A DNA stretch of 64,000 nucleotides from Annulohypoxylon bovei var. microspora (GCA_022836615.1 MU405301.1:91509-155508), one strand, 5' to 3'; positions 25,728-38,634 are shown, counted from the stretch's first letter. A program made the numbers and translations. The notes: a model not told the origin generated them from the letters alone.

Positions 25728-28700
25728 CTATTTCCGAGGTGTAGCTATTGTTCCTATTAGCACCTGACATATTGCTATTTCATGGAGGATTTATTGATAG
25801 ATACGTCATGTCAAGGGGGAAAGGCAGATAAGCTACTCACCATTCACCATTTGCCTCTGCTTGTTCAGCCAGCTCTTTGGGACGTCATGCCGCCGCTGTA
25901 GCACAACATGGTTGCTCTGCAAGCGGCTTGTGAGATCATACCAAGCAGTAGTAATCATCGCGTTCTCGCGTTGTAGGTTCTTGATAATCTGGTCGGTTTG
26001 TGCCTGTTAAGTTTAGTCAGAGACCCGAGTATCGCTCCACGGCAATAAGAAAGGTCTTCATTGGTCACAAGAGTCTGGTCTGTATACATGATCATAGCAT
26101 GAAGTACAAGATTATAATATAGAAACATGAAACAAATTCTATTTTTTGAACTGCAATGAAAATAGATAAAGGAAAATATATCCAAACCACCATCTTTTCT
26201 AGACCACTGATATAAAAAATGAGCAGAGAATACTTGACGTACCTTCTGAGCACCGGCCTCTGATCCGGCACGGACAGCTTTGAGTGTCCGTTCTAGCTCG
26301 CGGTTCTTAAGGTCCGACTGCTCGTATTGCTGTAGAAGAAAAGCATATTGTTAGTATATATGCATTCCGGATGATTTTAGTTGTGACATCTCAGGTCTAA
26401 TATATCCGCCCAGCCACTTGGCTCCGGCTCATCTTACTCGCTAGGGTGAGAGAGTTCTAGGATAGAAGACGCCGCCGAATATGCACTAAGCCTGCTCCCA
26501 GAAGTGAATTTCGATATGTTTGATGAAATGCTTAAATTTCCGGAAGAGAGGTCACTGCCATGAAGTCCTATAGAAGAGACCGGACGATCAGAGGGGCCAA
26601 ACGAGCCATTGCTTTTCACCAGATAAGGATAAAAGCCACTCTCGGGCCGCTCTTGCTTCTTCCCGAACCAGGGACTACTAAGGGCATTCCAAATAGATTG
26701 ACGCTTAACCTTAGTTTTGACGACGTGCCTATCGTCATCGTCGTCGTTGCTGGTAATAGACCCGGCAAGGGATCGACTGGAAAATTTTCGACTCACCTGC
26801 TGTAGTTGCTTGTACCGCGTGCGGAGCTTCTCCATCTTCTCAGATTGTTTGGCACTATCTGTGCTGACGGGCAGCCCGTCTGCGGCCCTCTGCATCTCGT
26901 GGTTAGCCGCCTCGGCCTCGCGTCGAAGCTGGTCCTTCTCGACGAATGCTGTCAAGAGCTGCGTTCGTTGGTTCTCGAACTGATCTCTCAATGCCTTGTG
27001 CTTCTTCCTTTCCGCTTCAAGCTCCGCACGAAGGGAAACAGCAAGCATGCCGTCGGTTCTCTTCAGCTCGGCAAGAGCTTCCAGGCTAGACTTCTCGACA
27101 GCGTTGACTTTATCATCAATATCAGCATATTTTCCAGTAAAGGCGTATTCCCTAAAGATGATCTTACAATCACCTCGTGCTTCGAGTAAGACACGTTCTT
27201 TGTCTGCGAGCTGCTCCTTCGCAGAATCCAGTTCTCTTTCGAGTTTCTTGGCGTGGTTTTGTTCGGCGAGGACTTGCGTTCGCATATTGGAATATGCCTC
27301 GTCTCTGAAATAATTCGACATTAGCCACTTCGTGTCCGGTGCTAGGTCATAACAAGCCTGAATAGCCTTCACTAACCCGTCTTTGCCCATGTTTTGGATA
27401 AGCGCATCGAGCTGATGTTGGCCGACTGTGTATTTCTCGAGCAAATCATTCAACTTCTCCTGCAGATCTTCACGAGAAACGCGCAGGTCTTCCATCTCCT
27501 GGATAAGCTGACCTTTCTCCGTTTCCGTACCGATGCTGCTCTTGAGAACGGCATTCTCTGCCTGAAGGCGTTGTACCTCGAGATTTCTCATTGACATGAC
27601 ATTGCTAGATTCGTTCAGTTCATCTTCGAGCGTAGCCGGGTGAGAACCTAGAGGGGTGCTCGGAGTAGCCGAGGGGTCAAGCATCATGACCTTCTCTTGG
27701 AGATCTCGGACGACTGCTTCGTCTATCTGACTTCGGGATTGCAGGTCCTCAAGGCGTAATCTCAACTCGGCATTCTCTGCCGTGTACATGGTTTTCTGGT
27801 TATTAAAGTTGGCAATGTCGATTTCATACCCCTGCATCTTCGTGGCGTAAGCTTCCGCTTCCCGCTTCAGAGTCTCTACTCTTAATGTGGCATTGTCAAG
27901 ATGTTCCATGAGCTTAGCCGCATCAACTCTCTCATTCTGGAGTGTCTTAAAGTCGGCTTCGATCACCTTCATCGATTCTAGCTTCTTCCTTAAATTGTCG
28001 GCCATGTTAGCTTTCTTAGAAAGGTCCTCATTTCTAGAACGGAGCTCCTGGTTCTCGTCAGTCAAAGTCTCGGCTTTCTGCGCTGCTATTTCAAGGCGAC
28101 CTTTCTCCTTCAAGAGTCGGTCCCTTTCTTCAACCAGGTAATTCCTCTCGTTCTCCAAGTTTGCGATGAGCGACTCATTCTCCTTCAGTAGGCGTTGAAG
28201 ACGATGTTTGTCGAAGTTACCAACTTCCGACTCAATCTGCTTATGTAACTGCTCATTCTCTTCTTGGAGTTCCTCGTGCTTCCTAATAAGATCCTCGTAA
28301 TTATCCTGAAGACGATCTAGCCGCATTTTTAAGCCGCCTGCCTGCCTCTTCGCCTCTTCGGCCTCGTACTGTAATTGCGCTAGCGCTGCTTCATGCGCAA
28401 GGTCGTCGTCGAGATCTGCGGCATTATAAGCGGGTTCAACGTCGCTGTCAGTAGTAGCTATCTGCGCCAGTTTAGTCTCAATCTCCTTGAGGATCTGGAA
28501 AATTCCCTGCTGGAGTTTCGTTTCAAAACTCGTAACCAGGCTGACGAATTTCGAATTATCGTCATCGCGGAGGCATGCGGCACATAAGAAGAGGACCAGT
28601 ATCTGTTCATATTCATTAGCGAAAACGGGAAACGCCAGGGAAGGGGAGGTGGGGGTACTCACATCGAAGGCGCCAGCCCTAGTAGGTTCCTTAGCCAGTG

Positions 28701-29129
28701 CCTGGAAATCTGGTTGGTTGATTAAGGGCTCTATTTTGGGACAGTTCCGCCTCGCAAGATCTTTTAGGCCCATGTAAATGATATGCAAATTCCTTCTTCT
28801 GCCTTGGAATACATCGGTATCGGTAGAAAATGCTTCAAGGCTTTGCTGGAACCTGGAGGGATTGTACTCGTTGTCTAGAATCTCGAGTAAGGCAGAGAAA
28901 ACAGCACCATCAAAGAGGTTCTCGGGTTTATTCGCTCTCAGTTCCGTACTTCGCTCAGGCAAGAATCGGGCAAGCATCGAATCAGTCTGTTAAAGCACAT
29001 TATGTTAGCAGTTGGTTCACTATCTGAGACATAAAACAAATCAAGATAAGAGGTGATATAAGGGAAGAGAATACATACCCATTCAAGCAAAGCCCCCTGT
29101 GTGGCTTGCGATTGTATAGAGGGAACCAT
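25728..29129 (-). CDS. hok1: HOOK protein, dynein-early endosome adaptor
   Basis: Minus-strand gene with five exons in the main model: 29129-29079, 28986-26797, 26329-26243, 26003-25841 and 25744-25728; 835 aa. The first exon gives MVPSIQSQATQGALLEW, and the second begins TDSMLARFLPERSTEL, together forming the N-terminal HOOK (calponin-like) domain that contacts dynein light intermediate chain. Residues about 185-650 are a long heptad-rich coiled coil. The end (RENAMITTAWYDLTSRLQ, then PKSWLNKQRQMVNATPRK) is the conserved C-terminus that binds FTS/FHIP on early endosomes. A further 60-bp in-frame intron at 28662-28603 (GTGAGT...GAACAG, branch GCTAATG) is likely, which would give 815 aa. If the intron after 26797 is retained, a different 137-residue tail is read to a stop at 26434. 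Confidence 0.9.
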
Positions 29130-31658
29130 GATTGCGGTTAGGAATTAAATCAATATCTGACACCGTCTGTCGTTAATTAGGATTAGAGGCTATGAACCGC
29201 AACTCGATTCCAGCCGAAGGGCAGCTAGCTGCGCAAATCAGTGGTTCATAAACAATGGAAAACAAATGTAATTAAGGTGCAAATCGTAGTTGCGCCCAAA
29301 CGATAGTAGGAGGAAAACAATAGTGTGAGTCGTCGAAGTTGAGATATCAAGAACTCATGCCGTCCAAAGTGATTCTTGATCGAGGATAGACGAGAAGAAG
29401 TATGATTTTGTCGTGCACAGCAGCGCTACAAGAGACCAAGGTATATCATTGTCTTAAAAGAATGAGTATTGTTCATAGGGTAATCAAACCCATTGTTTCC
29501 GGACGTCTTTTCTTCTCCCTCTTTCTTTGTGTTAACCAAAGGATCTCTGATGGTGTCAAAAGAACGTTGAAGTTGAATTGTGCTTCCCGAGAGGTTTGAA
29601 CCTAATAAGACGCCTATTAACGCTAACGTGGTTGCTGGGTTGCTGGGTTAAGTGGCACGGGTCCCTGTGGAACTCGATATCGATTAAAAGCCAACACGAT
29701 AGGGGGGAGGAGCACATTGTGGCTTCTGTATCTACAGGGATATTGCATGTGCTAACACACCTAAAACTGCATCTTCCTTGCCCAAACTAGAACCATTTCG
29801 TCAACATGCAAGGTACGAGAGGCCTAGGTTTTAGATAGCGCAAAGCATTTTCCTAGCAGCGAAAGACCTCGGACAGCGCGGGTACACTTATGCGCGAAGA
29901 CACTTTTCGTCATAGGTAACTGACATCAAAGCCATTGCCCTTTAATCTTATTGGGGTGATAGATAAGCCATGGTTCTAGCATCTAAGGCTGATGCTTAGT
30001 TGAAACCTTTCTAACAGAAACATCAGCCTACAAACAATACTCCATCTGACCATCAGTAAGGGATATTTCACATCTTGTCGGAACCAATATTGGAAATTAT
30101 TTGTCTGTATACTCTTTGAACAAATTGAAGATCACGACCATCATCAATATAGGACCCCCGAATTAAGCAGCACAAGGTCACATTTAATCACTACCCGTTT
30201 GTTTCAAGTCGTAATCCGCCCCCGCAGAGAACCGCGATGTAACGGGATCAGACCTCAAATCAGAATTGGGACGGTTTTCTGTGTATAGAAGCGCTGTACC
30301 TATCAAGTATCTGACGAATATAATCGTTCTTAAATGCCAATACTTTCTTTCATATCTTTTCGATTAGTTACACCTTATATACAAAAACCGTTAGGAATAA
30401 GCAACTGCCCGTTTAACGGATACTTACACATTCTGCACACTGCAGTGCTCGCATTCACACGCGAGATCTATCGTTTATGAGAGACAAATACCAAGAAAGG
30501 GCTCTCTTTCTCAATTAGCTTCTTAGCCTAACCATAAAGCGCCCAAGTGACTGGACTACAAACAGCTCGGACATTACAAAAGTCCATTGTCCATGATTAT
30601 TTTACAAACACAACCCCATTAAAGAGCATCCAACTACTCTTGATGAATAAAGAAGTCTAACCGGACTAACTTGATCAAGATTCTCAACGAACTCGGCCGA
30701 GTAGGTGTTCATGAGCCTCTAATCGAATTAGTACACGCCAGCTTCATACTAATTTTAATAATTTTGGCTTCGACCCATGATTGATATAGATTTCGAACTT
30801 CATAGGTACCTAGGTAACCTTTAAGAGGCTCACTTATGTAAGGCATGGTTTACACGACCTCGGAGTGGCTTAGAGGTGCATATCTCTTTTCGTCCACCCT
30901 CTGTAGCCTCCTTATTACTGATATTATAACCCAGGACAAACCCAGTGTGTATTTTATATCATAAAAGATGACGTTTCTTTGAATTAGAAAACACCTCGGC
31001 AGAGACCTAGATGCTGTACAATTTTCTTGAAAACTCCGTAGTTCTCGATGGCTGGCGTAGATATCGTCTGCATACGAGGGCTTGCAAACATCCAACCAGT
31101 CCAATCTTATGAACACCAATATGTGACTGGTAACAAACCCTTAAGGAACCTGACTGCATCTCGGAGGCACTCCGCGTCACTACTAATCTCCACTGCATAT
31201 TCAGATCGATATTACATTACCTACAAGACAAAATCCCTAGTCGCTTCGCTTAGGACTTCCGATCACCACGAAAAACGTGCAGACGAAACCAAACCACATA
31301 TTCTAATACTCGGGACGAGAATGCGCAACACCCATACAAGTCGCAAGACAGCGTTCCCGAGAAGCGGGATGACCCGAACACATCTTAGAACAGCGATAAT
31401 AGTAATATTCCCTACGGAACGACAACCGGCCAAAAAAACCAAACCCTCCAAGCAATACAAAAAAACGCCAGGAGCCCATTCTCTAATTCAACCCGACCCG
31501 ATAGTCCAAATTATTTTCGTGTTTCCTAATTTTTTTCTTCTTTCTTCAACCCGACGCCGATCCCGTCTGCGTACCTGCGGGGTGGAGGGGGGTATCGTGC
31601 AGGTAGGATGATCCAGCATGCCTTTATTCAGCCGCGGGCAGCCGAGCGGCGCGGTTGC
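29130..31658. other. 2.5-kb spacer
   Basis: No convincing gene. A 187-codon plus-strand frame at 31048-31611 has no domain and a composition like non-coding DNA. TACCTAGGTA lies at 30807-30816. The left end is the HOOK gene promoter. Confidence 0.45.
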
Positions 31659-32096
31659 TTAGGACGAGTTCGACGAGATCTCGACGACCTGGTCCTCCTC
31701 GATGACGGCGTGGAACTCGGCGCTCCACGCCGACACCGTCTCGAGGATCTTCTGCGGCGCCTTGGCTGCGAAACCCCTATTTTTTCGAGACCGCGTGGTT
31801 AGTTCATCTATTTACCATTTTACCATTGCAGAAGCATCTCCTATCCGCTATCCATTCAGAGTCGAATAGCGATGGGAGATGCAATCTTGGGGGAGGATGG
31901 GGAGAGATGCGTACTTGATGAGCTGGTATTCGTGAGTGATCACGCCCCCCGCCTTGCGGATGTCGTCCTTGGCGCGGTTGACGATGTCGTCCGTGGTCTC
32001 GCTCGGGAAGCTGACGATGACGGACTTTTGGACGTCGACGGCGGAGACGCCGTGGGCGACGGCAAGCGCCGCAACGATGGTCGAGAAGAAACGCAT
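31659..32096 (-). CDS. secreted peptidase-inhibitor I9-like small protein (Pbi2-like with signal peptide)
   Basis: Two minus-strand exons, 32096-31915 and 31776-31659, with a 138-bp intron (GTACGC...AAATAG); product 99 aa. Residues 1-19 (MRFFSTIVAALAVAHGVSA) are a textbook signal peptide with an AxA-like cleavage site. The mature part has the I9/propeptide fold pattern: KSVIVSFPSETTDDIVNRAK, then IRKAGGVITHEYQLIKGFAA and WSAEFHAVIEEDQVVEIS. Yeast Pbi2 and related fungal proteins inhibit subtilisin-type proteinase B in the cytosol or vacuole; a secreted version would act outside the cell or in the secretory/vacuolar route. No protease domain follows, so it is a stand-alone inhibitor-like module. 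Function beyond the fold is inferred. Confidence 0.85.
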
Positions 32097-33115
32097 TATC
32101 GCTGTGTTGAGTGGCCTGTTTCGGGTTGGCGGTGACGTGGGCGATGGATAGGAGATAGTAGGACGAAGCAGCGAACAAAGGACGTCTTATCAATTGAACA
32201 GGTTGGCCAAGAAGCGGTAGTTGACAACAAGATGTATTTGATAAAGCTTGACTCTGGTCGAAGGCGAACAATGCGGGTTTAGTTGTCTGGTTTTTTAGTT
32301 GAAACAATACGAATGATGAATGGTTTGTGATGATGAAGAACTTGGCGGTTTGACCTTCGTGTCGATCTTCTTATTAGCTGGTCCTTCCGCTTGGGATAGT
32401 GGAGCTGGGGCAGGCCGGGGATCCGGTGGCTCAAGTATGGGGCAGCTGGTGCTTTCCTCTTTCAGCATAATGGCTTCCATAATAGGCAGGTGGTGGGGCG
32501 TATGTGGTACAGAGGTACTTGTTTTGCGCCACTAAGAAGGTGGCAAGAGATTGTACCACCTGCACTTCGGCGACTCCCATCGCGACCGACTACCATCAGA
32601 CATGAGTTCAACATGCGACCTTGTACTGTCTTTCTAGCAGGTATGTATGAATTTAATATCGAGAATGGCATCATTTTAGAGGTGCCTAATGTACCTATGT
32701 ATTCACACATATTTAATTAGAACTTCTATATCAAACAATTTGGTAGCAGCATGATTCTACTGACATCACGCAAAACCAGAACAAGTTGAACTGAGACTCT
32801 TGTGGACGATGATGTACAAGTCGGTGTTATACAGTCAGTCACTTGTTTCGTTCAACAATAGATATGCCAATGTCCCCGGCATTGGGATAATCGAGTTCCT
32901 GATATAAATTAATGTCTCAATCCCGAGTGTTGCGAACTCAGGCGGTGAAGTTGCCTTGTAAGATCAAGTACGACAATCCGTGAAGACGACAATCACATAA
33001 AACAAGATCAGGCAAGACAAATGCATCTGGTCAGAGACATCGATACCAAAAATTTCGCTTTCTTTTTAGTTGCTATTAAGTCCTTTAATCGCATCTATAC
33101 TATGAATTGGATTCT
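32097..33115. other. 1-kb spacer
   Basis: Promoter of the I9-like gene on the left and 3' region of the 2EXR gene on the right. Overlapping frames at 32295-32720 are low-complexity and shadow each other on both strands; no gene is supported. Confidence 0.45.
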
Positions 33116-33883
33116 TCAGTACCAACGATTTCGTCTGCTGGGTCTGAACGAGAAACCATCCTCTTCGTAACTCCTCCAGAAGCAACTGCTGTGCAATGAA
33201 GGATATTTGGGCCGTCCTATCATACACATAGCAATACCCAGCCGAGTAGCCATAGATAATTCGTGATCCTTATCAGGAATACCCTCCTGCAGATAGCTAA
33301 CGTCGATAAATAGGCGCATTCCCCTCCCGGTCTTCCCTGTAAAGACGAAGGAGTACCGATCAATCCCATCAGATATACTTTTAGTACGCGACACGAAACT
33401 TAAAGCTAGGTGGACGTTCTCGGGGGTCGTAATGCTCCGCCTGCGATATTTTGCGCGCACGGTGATGCCGTATACTTTTCGGAGCGCTGGGAAATATCTC
33501 CTGTACTGGCATTTCCCGAAGTGGGCTAACTCACACCGGCAGACAACGACATTTCGAATCAATTCACAGAGCTTCTGTAGACAGGGGTGGTCGAGAATCG
33601 CCTGTTGCATATGCTTGATTTCGGCTTCTCTTTGATGGATGTCGAAGTAGAAAGGGGTACATCTCGCGATCTCTTGCCTCGCCTCTCTATTGACCTGAAA
33701 GCATCCTGCTATAGGAATTCGGGTGCTAGGACTTGGTCTTACAAGAGGAAGAGGCAGAATTTCCGGTGCTACGTATTTCCAGATCATGTATCTTAATTCT
33801 GTGGGGAGTCGTGCGAATTGTGGGAACCCATCAGCGTTGTGTTGGGGTGTGATGGCATTCGCAGTGAGTCCATTATCCTCCAT
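33116..33883 (-). CDS. 2EXR-domain protein
   Basis: Single-exon minus-strand frame of 255 aa. The N-terminal part has the 2EXR motif: FPQFARLPTELRYMIWKYVA followed by an FQVNREARQEI helix, the signature of a family greatly expanded in filamentous ascomycetes and named after its ExR repeats. The rest (CELIRNVVVCRCELAHFGKC, MRLFIDVSYL) is the usual variable tail. Molecular function of the family is unknown, although copies often lie in variable parts of fungal genomes. The ATG at 33883 lies shortly before the motif as in relatives; no intron is needed. Confidence is high for the family and nil for a specific role. Confidence 0.8.
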   Translation of the reverse strand: MEDNGLTANAITPQHNADGFPQFARLPTELRYMIWKYVAPEILPLPLVRPSPSTRIPIAGCFQVNREARQEIARCTPFYFDIHQREAEIKHMQQAILDHPCLQKLCELIRNVVVCRCELAHFGKCQYRRYFPALRKVYGITVRAKYRRRSITTPENVHLALSFVSRTKSISDGIDRYSFVFTGKTGRGMRLFIDVSYLQEGIPDKDHELSMATRLGIAMCMIGRPKYPSLHSSCFWRSYEEDGFSFRPSRRNRWY

Positions 33884-35105
33884 ATTGAATATTTGCCCTT
33901 TGAAAGAAGTTGGGGGCAGTCAAAGGGTGATAGAAAATAATTGCTATAATTTTGGTGCGCGTGTAGGCTAAACAATCTAAGAATCTTCGAGGATGTGACC
34001 ATAGAAGACTATTCCAAATTATTGCGAGTAGCAAGTATAAGTTAGGAATTCCATTTTTACTTTTATTTTATCTACCTCCTAGGTAGGTAAGCCGTAGTAT
34101 TCTAGTTTTTTTTAGGTTTATAATCGTTCTTGTGGCTTCCGCTTAGATTTCTCAAGCTCTGAGTAAGTAAATTTAGAGATATTTTTCACTGCGTTCTTGC
34201 CAGTTTTGATGACTCAAGCAAGCCTACATATATAGTGTACCCAAACGCTTATTTTAATAATAATGCATTGTATGAAACTTGAGTATAAAAGAGACATGTT
34301 CGAATAAGCGACAAAGGTTTTTCGTTTCAAATGTCTTCATTTGCTAGGCCACATAAACAAGTTAATAAGATAAACCTAGCAAGTACATACGGTTTCATTC
34401 ACGAGTGGTTTTTAATTCATATAAATAATATCTTCCATTTGTATTTGAGGTGTATATAACTTGAGACGCTGTAAACGGGCTACCCCTTGGACTCTTATTG
34501 AGGTAATTTGTACATTTTATGCCTGGCAATATGTGTTAATTAGATAATCAGGGGGTATATAGCTGATACTATGTGCGAGACACTGTGTACGCGCACCGTC
34601 CGCACATATCCTGACGTTATTCTGATTAGTAAAATGCATCCAAGTTCACCAGTAGGTAGGTATAGTTACAGATTATTCCGCATCTGCCATATAAACATGA
34701 TATGGAGTAGTTATATTGTATGTATGTATCATTCCTCATTATATCCCTTAAATAACCAGCCTCGCCCGTGTCCTCCCCAAACGAAAGAAAAACTTCGATG
34801 CTATATTTTCAAGACAACGCGCTGCCTCCCATAAAAAGCATCGATCTTAGGTATGTACGCCTTTGGTATCTCATGCAGGCCGGTATATGCGTATGTAACA
34901 CCCCACACTCCACTTGCCTCAGTCTCATCGGGCGCTCTCCCTCGCTCCAGCCACCACGCTCTTCCCCGTTCCCATTTCCTTGCCACCACCCGAGCGGCGA
35001 GGCACGAACTTGCTGCAACGCCGTCTAAATCAGACCCCCGAAGCATTTTAGCAAACCACAATAAACAACAAGTCTGTCTTAAAATATAACGTATAACATA
35101 TTTGT
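33884..35105. other. 1.2-kb AT-rich spacer
   Basis: No coding signal; AT-rich with a CCTCCTAGGTAGGTAAG motif near 34075. It contains the 2EXR gene promoter and the 3' region of the next minus-strand gene. Confidence 0.45.
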
Positions 35106-36992
35106 TTACCTTATCTCGTGGACCAAGTCCTTGGCAGTCTCCAAATCATACGTGCGCTCCCAAGCGGTCCACCAGACGCCCACGTTAGCCGCGACGACGA
35201 GGTCGAGCATCTTGAGGCCGTCGTCGAACACGATGAGCTTGCCCATCTTGGCCCTCTTGCCCCTGTTGCCGCCGCCGGCCTTCTCCCGGCCCAGGCTGAG
35301 GTCGAGGTGCCAGTCGTCGTCGTCGTCGTTGTTGTGGTCGAGCCCGTGCGCCTTCTGTATGACCCGGTTGAGCTGGCTCTGCAGCTGGTCCCTGGTCCGC
35401 GCGCCCCCCTCCGTGGACCGCTTCTCGGTGAAGAGCTCGCTGCTCGGGAGGTTGAACCGTATCTCGCTGATCGGCTGGCCTTTGGGCCTGTGGTGCCCGT
35501 GCCCGGCCTCCTGTCCGTCCACGAGGGGGTTGAAAACGGTGCCCGTGTAGTTGGGCAGCACGTGTCTGCATTTGAGGCTACGCCCGGCATTTCCGGTTAC
35601 GAATTCGCAACGCCCGCCCCACGGGCTTTTAAACATGTAACCACGTGGCTTTAGGCCCGGCGCGGGCTGCGTGATCACGGGCGCCTCGCCGCCGTCGAAG
35701 TCCCCGCCAAACGACCCTATCGACCCCAAGCTACCATGGCGATTTTTTCTCGTCGGAAAGGAGGGTGGGGGCGATCTTTCCTCCTCCGAGGCGCTCCTAT
35801 GGTGGAACTTCTCGCGGATAGCCGCAGAGAAGGATTTCGAATACGCCATCATGACTTGGCGCTCAAAGGCGTTCGAAGCGGTAACGGGGCCGTTGAAATC
35901 AGGAAGCTGGAACTTCTGTGAGGAGGATGCGCTTCCGGGGCGGATATCCAGGCTAGCCCTTATTTCCGCCGGTGTTATATCCGCTGGTGGGTGAGTCGGC
36001 ATACCCCTGAATTTGGCATACCCGGAGGACTCCAAGTGTATCATGATCGAGGGAGAAGGCTGACGGTACTTCTCATCGATGATAAGCTCAGGGTTCTCTA
36101 GTTGGAATGATGCTACTTTTCCGACGTTCCACTGCTGTCCCGAGCTCGGATCTCTTCTTATGAGGGTTAGTGAGAAGGGTACAAAAGGACGCTTGCTAGG
36201 CGATTTAGGTGACGGCGATCGCGCATAACCAGTAAATGGATCCTCAAGCTCGCTAGGCCGTGGTGGTAATGGAGGTGCATCCATGCTTGGTCTTGGCGGA
36301 TATTCAGGCGGTTGATCGTAAATTGGTGACAGCGGTAGGTTTCTCTCGGGAGAGTCTGAACCAATTGGTCTAGGTCCAACAGGTTTCCTTGGGGGTCCTG
36401 TTGGAGGTGCGAATTGAGAAGCTGGCGGTCGTTGAGATACAGGGGATGGTCCAGGCTGAGCGACCGGCTTGCGCATTGGGGGCTGCGTTTGGCCGGTGTT
36501 GCTTTGGTTTTCCTTGCCGGGTGGAGGTAGTGGTACATTTTCATCAAGTCGCGACGAGGCAAGACTTGAGGTCCCTGGTACCGGCTTCCTATGAATCTGG
36601 TTTCCTGACCTGGAGCTCTCGCCGCTCGTTCTAGGAGACGACGAAGACTTGGTCTGACCAGGAGGAGGTATAAGGGCCTCGTCTTCAGGTACGTTCAGAT
36701 GAACATAATAAAGTGAACTAGCTACATCCTCCGCCGTCACATTTTTAACCTGAGGTTTCAAAGTCGAGAGAATTATATCTGAGATAGACGTTAGATAAGA
36801 ATCTCAAAAATTTTAAGGGTTTGGGTTTGAATCGTATGCTATGAAAATCTTACCCCTTGTGCCGGGTACTCTCGAGATATACAGAATGAGGGGCTCCTGT
36901 CTTTCTTCGTTGGGCTTCTTCGGATACTGAGGCGGATTGGCAGCCAAATAATTGAGCGAGGCCAACGAACGGGCCTCGACATGTTCATCCAT
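35106..36992 (-). CDS. conserved Pro/Ser-rich fungal protein of unknown function
   Basis: Two minus-strand exons, 36992-36854 and 36778-35106, joined across a 75-bp intron (GTAAGA...TCTCAG); 603 aa. The new first exon reads MDEHVEARSLASLNYLAANP and continues through LILYISRVPGTRDIILSTLK into the long frame, so the start is well supported. Residues about 1-85 form a conserved N-terminal module (VTAEDVASSLYYVHLNVP). Residues about 85-240 are Pro-rich and probably disordered (PPLPPRPSE). The C-terminal half has a conserved block GYMFKSPWGGRCEFVTGNAG, an acidic run of five Asp, and a hydrophobic end (MLDLVVAANVGVWWTAWERT). I know the type as conserved in Pezizomycotina but with no assigned function. 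The last 600 bp are more GC-rich than the rest. Confidence 0.85.
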
Positions 36993-38634
36993 ATTTAGTT
37001 CTTTGCCTATTCCTGTGAACCTCTGAAAAGTGAATATATCAGTTAATAAACAAGTTCCGTCTCAAAGTACGGATTACCCTGTCACAGTGAAGATGATTGA
37101 CAGGGATGAAGAATCAAGTGCCGGTATTGCCCCTGAACTCGTGAGGAAAATGTTAGATACCGAGATTCCAGTAAACTCTATTCGATCGCGCCACCTCGTG
37201 TCGAAGAAGAAGGACCTGACGATTCAAGGTTCAACTACAGAGTTGGGTTGAGTCTAAATATAAATGTTGAGTCGGGCAGGGATGCCGTTAGATATTGCTT
37301 CAGAATAGTCTCGAAACGAAGCTAAGTGTACGTAAGGCTGAGAGAAGTGTTTATGTTCATATAATCCGATATCTAGGATGATATAAATTATGCTACCGCC
37401 TGTCGCGTGGTTAAAGCAAGCATACAACAAGTATGCGTCATCGTCGGGGCTGAGTTGGCTGAGTTTTGCTTGTTGACTTTGGCATTTCGCGATGCTCGTT
37501 CAAATCAGACACTGTTAAATGTCTTTCTCCACTAAACAAGCACTAACTAACGGATTACTTCGGGGCGCTAATCACTGTAGCAAGCAAACACTTATTTAGT
37601 TGCATACTGAAATGCATATGTGCATACTATACTGTATGTATAGATATAGTATTTTCATATACGGTATTATTCGAGAGTCAACTATCTTAATAACCAGGTT
37701 CCACCTTTCCGACTGAATGTCTAATCGCAAAATCTGACAACCAACTCTCACTTGAATCAAACATATCTGTCCTCACTTGTTTGCCACACGAATCACAGGT
37801 ATTATTCTCCTCTTAAATTACCAAATTATTCAAATTGTTAATATGAAATGTATCCGGGGGACACTCTATCCGAAATCGTTGATAGGTCTAAAATGGGATT
37901 GCCTCGGGCTGCTCGGGTTCGCCGGCCGTAGTGGAGGGACGCCTCTCATCTTAAATTACATCACTTCATGCTACTCTTGGCTGGAAAAAGAAAACTCCGG
38001 CGTTCCATATGTCATGGAAGTTTCTAAATAGACAATTATCTAGGTAGGTAAACAATACAATGATGATACTTACTATCCACAGAGTACAAGCTGTACATTT
38101 CGTTGGTCCCACAGAAGACTCCTAGCAGGCAAACATGTGGCGATAGAAGCCCTGCATAACTGCCTAGGTGATCCAAACCGATAAAAAAAGCTTGACGAAT
38201 CCTCGTGGACCGAAAGACTAGGTAACAAAATAACTGCCTAATCCTCGAACGTCCCTGACATGAGTGACGACGACTCAGGACGTCTTCAGTTACGATTCGG
38301 GCATAAGCTGACAGCAAACGATACGATGCACGGCACTCTATCCACAGACGACAATTTGAGCAAGCCTCTAACCAAGAGCCAGCTTGTATCTGTATTCCCT
38401 ATGCCTAGGCCTATGTAAAAAGCGTCTGTTTCCAAGTGTATCCGTATCTCATAAACCCATAAGCCTTTATGTTTCTAATTTCTAGTTAATTATTTTCTTT
38501 CTTTCTTTCATCAACATCAAAGTTTCAACGAACACCAACAGTAACGCTCTCCCAATCTGCGCGGCCTTATTTCAGGACTCTTACGCTTATATACCTAGGT
38601 AGGTAGGAACCAGTATTTATTTACGTTTTGCAAT
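36993..38634. other. 1.6-kb spacer
   Basis: No gene supported. It contains the promoter of the 603-aa protein gene on the left and the 3' region of the sugar-porter gene on the right; TACCTAGGTA lies at 38592-38601. Confidence 0.45.

Noticed and set aside
31048..31611. 187-codon plus-strand frame
   Set aside because: Begins and ends in AT-rich spacer, has no family features and a composition like translated non-coding DNA.
35118..35654. Long plus-strand frames opposite the 603-aa protein gene
   Set aside because: Shadows of a GC-rich exon; Val/Ala/Leu-rich without domain.
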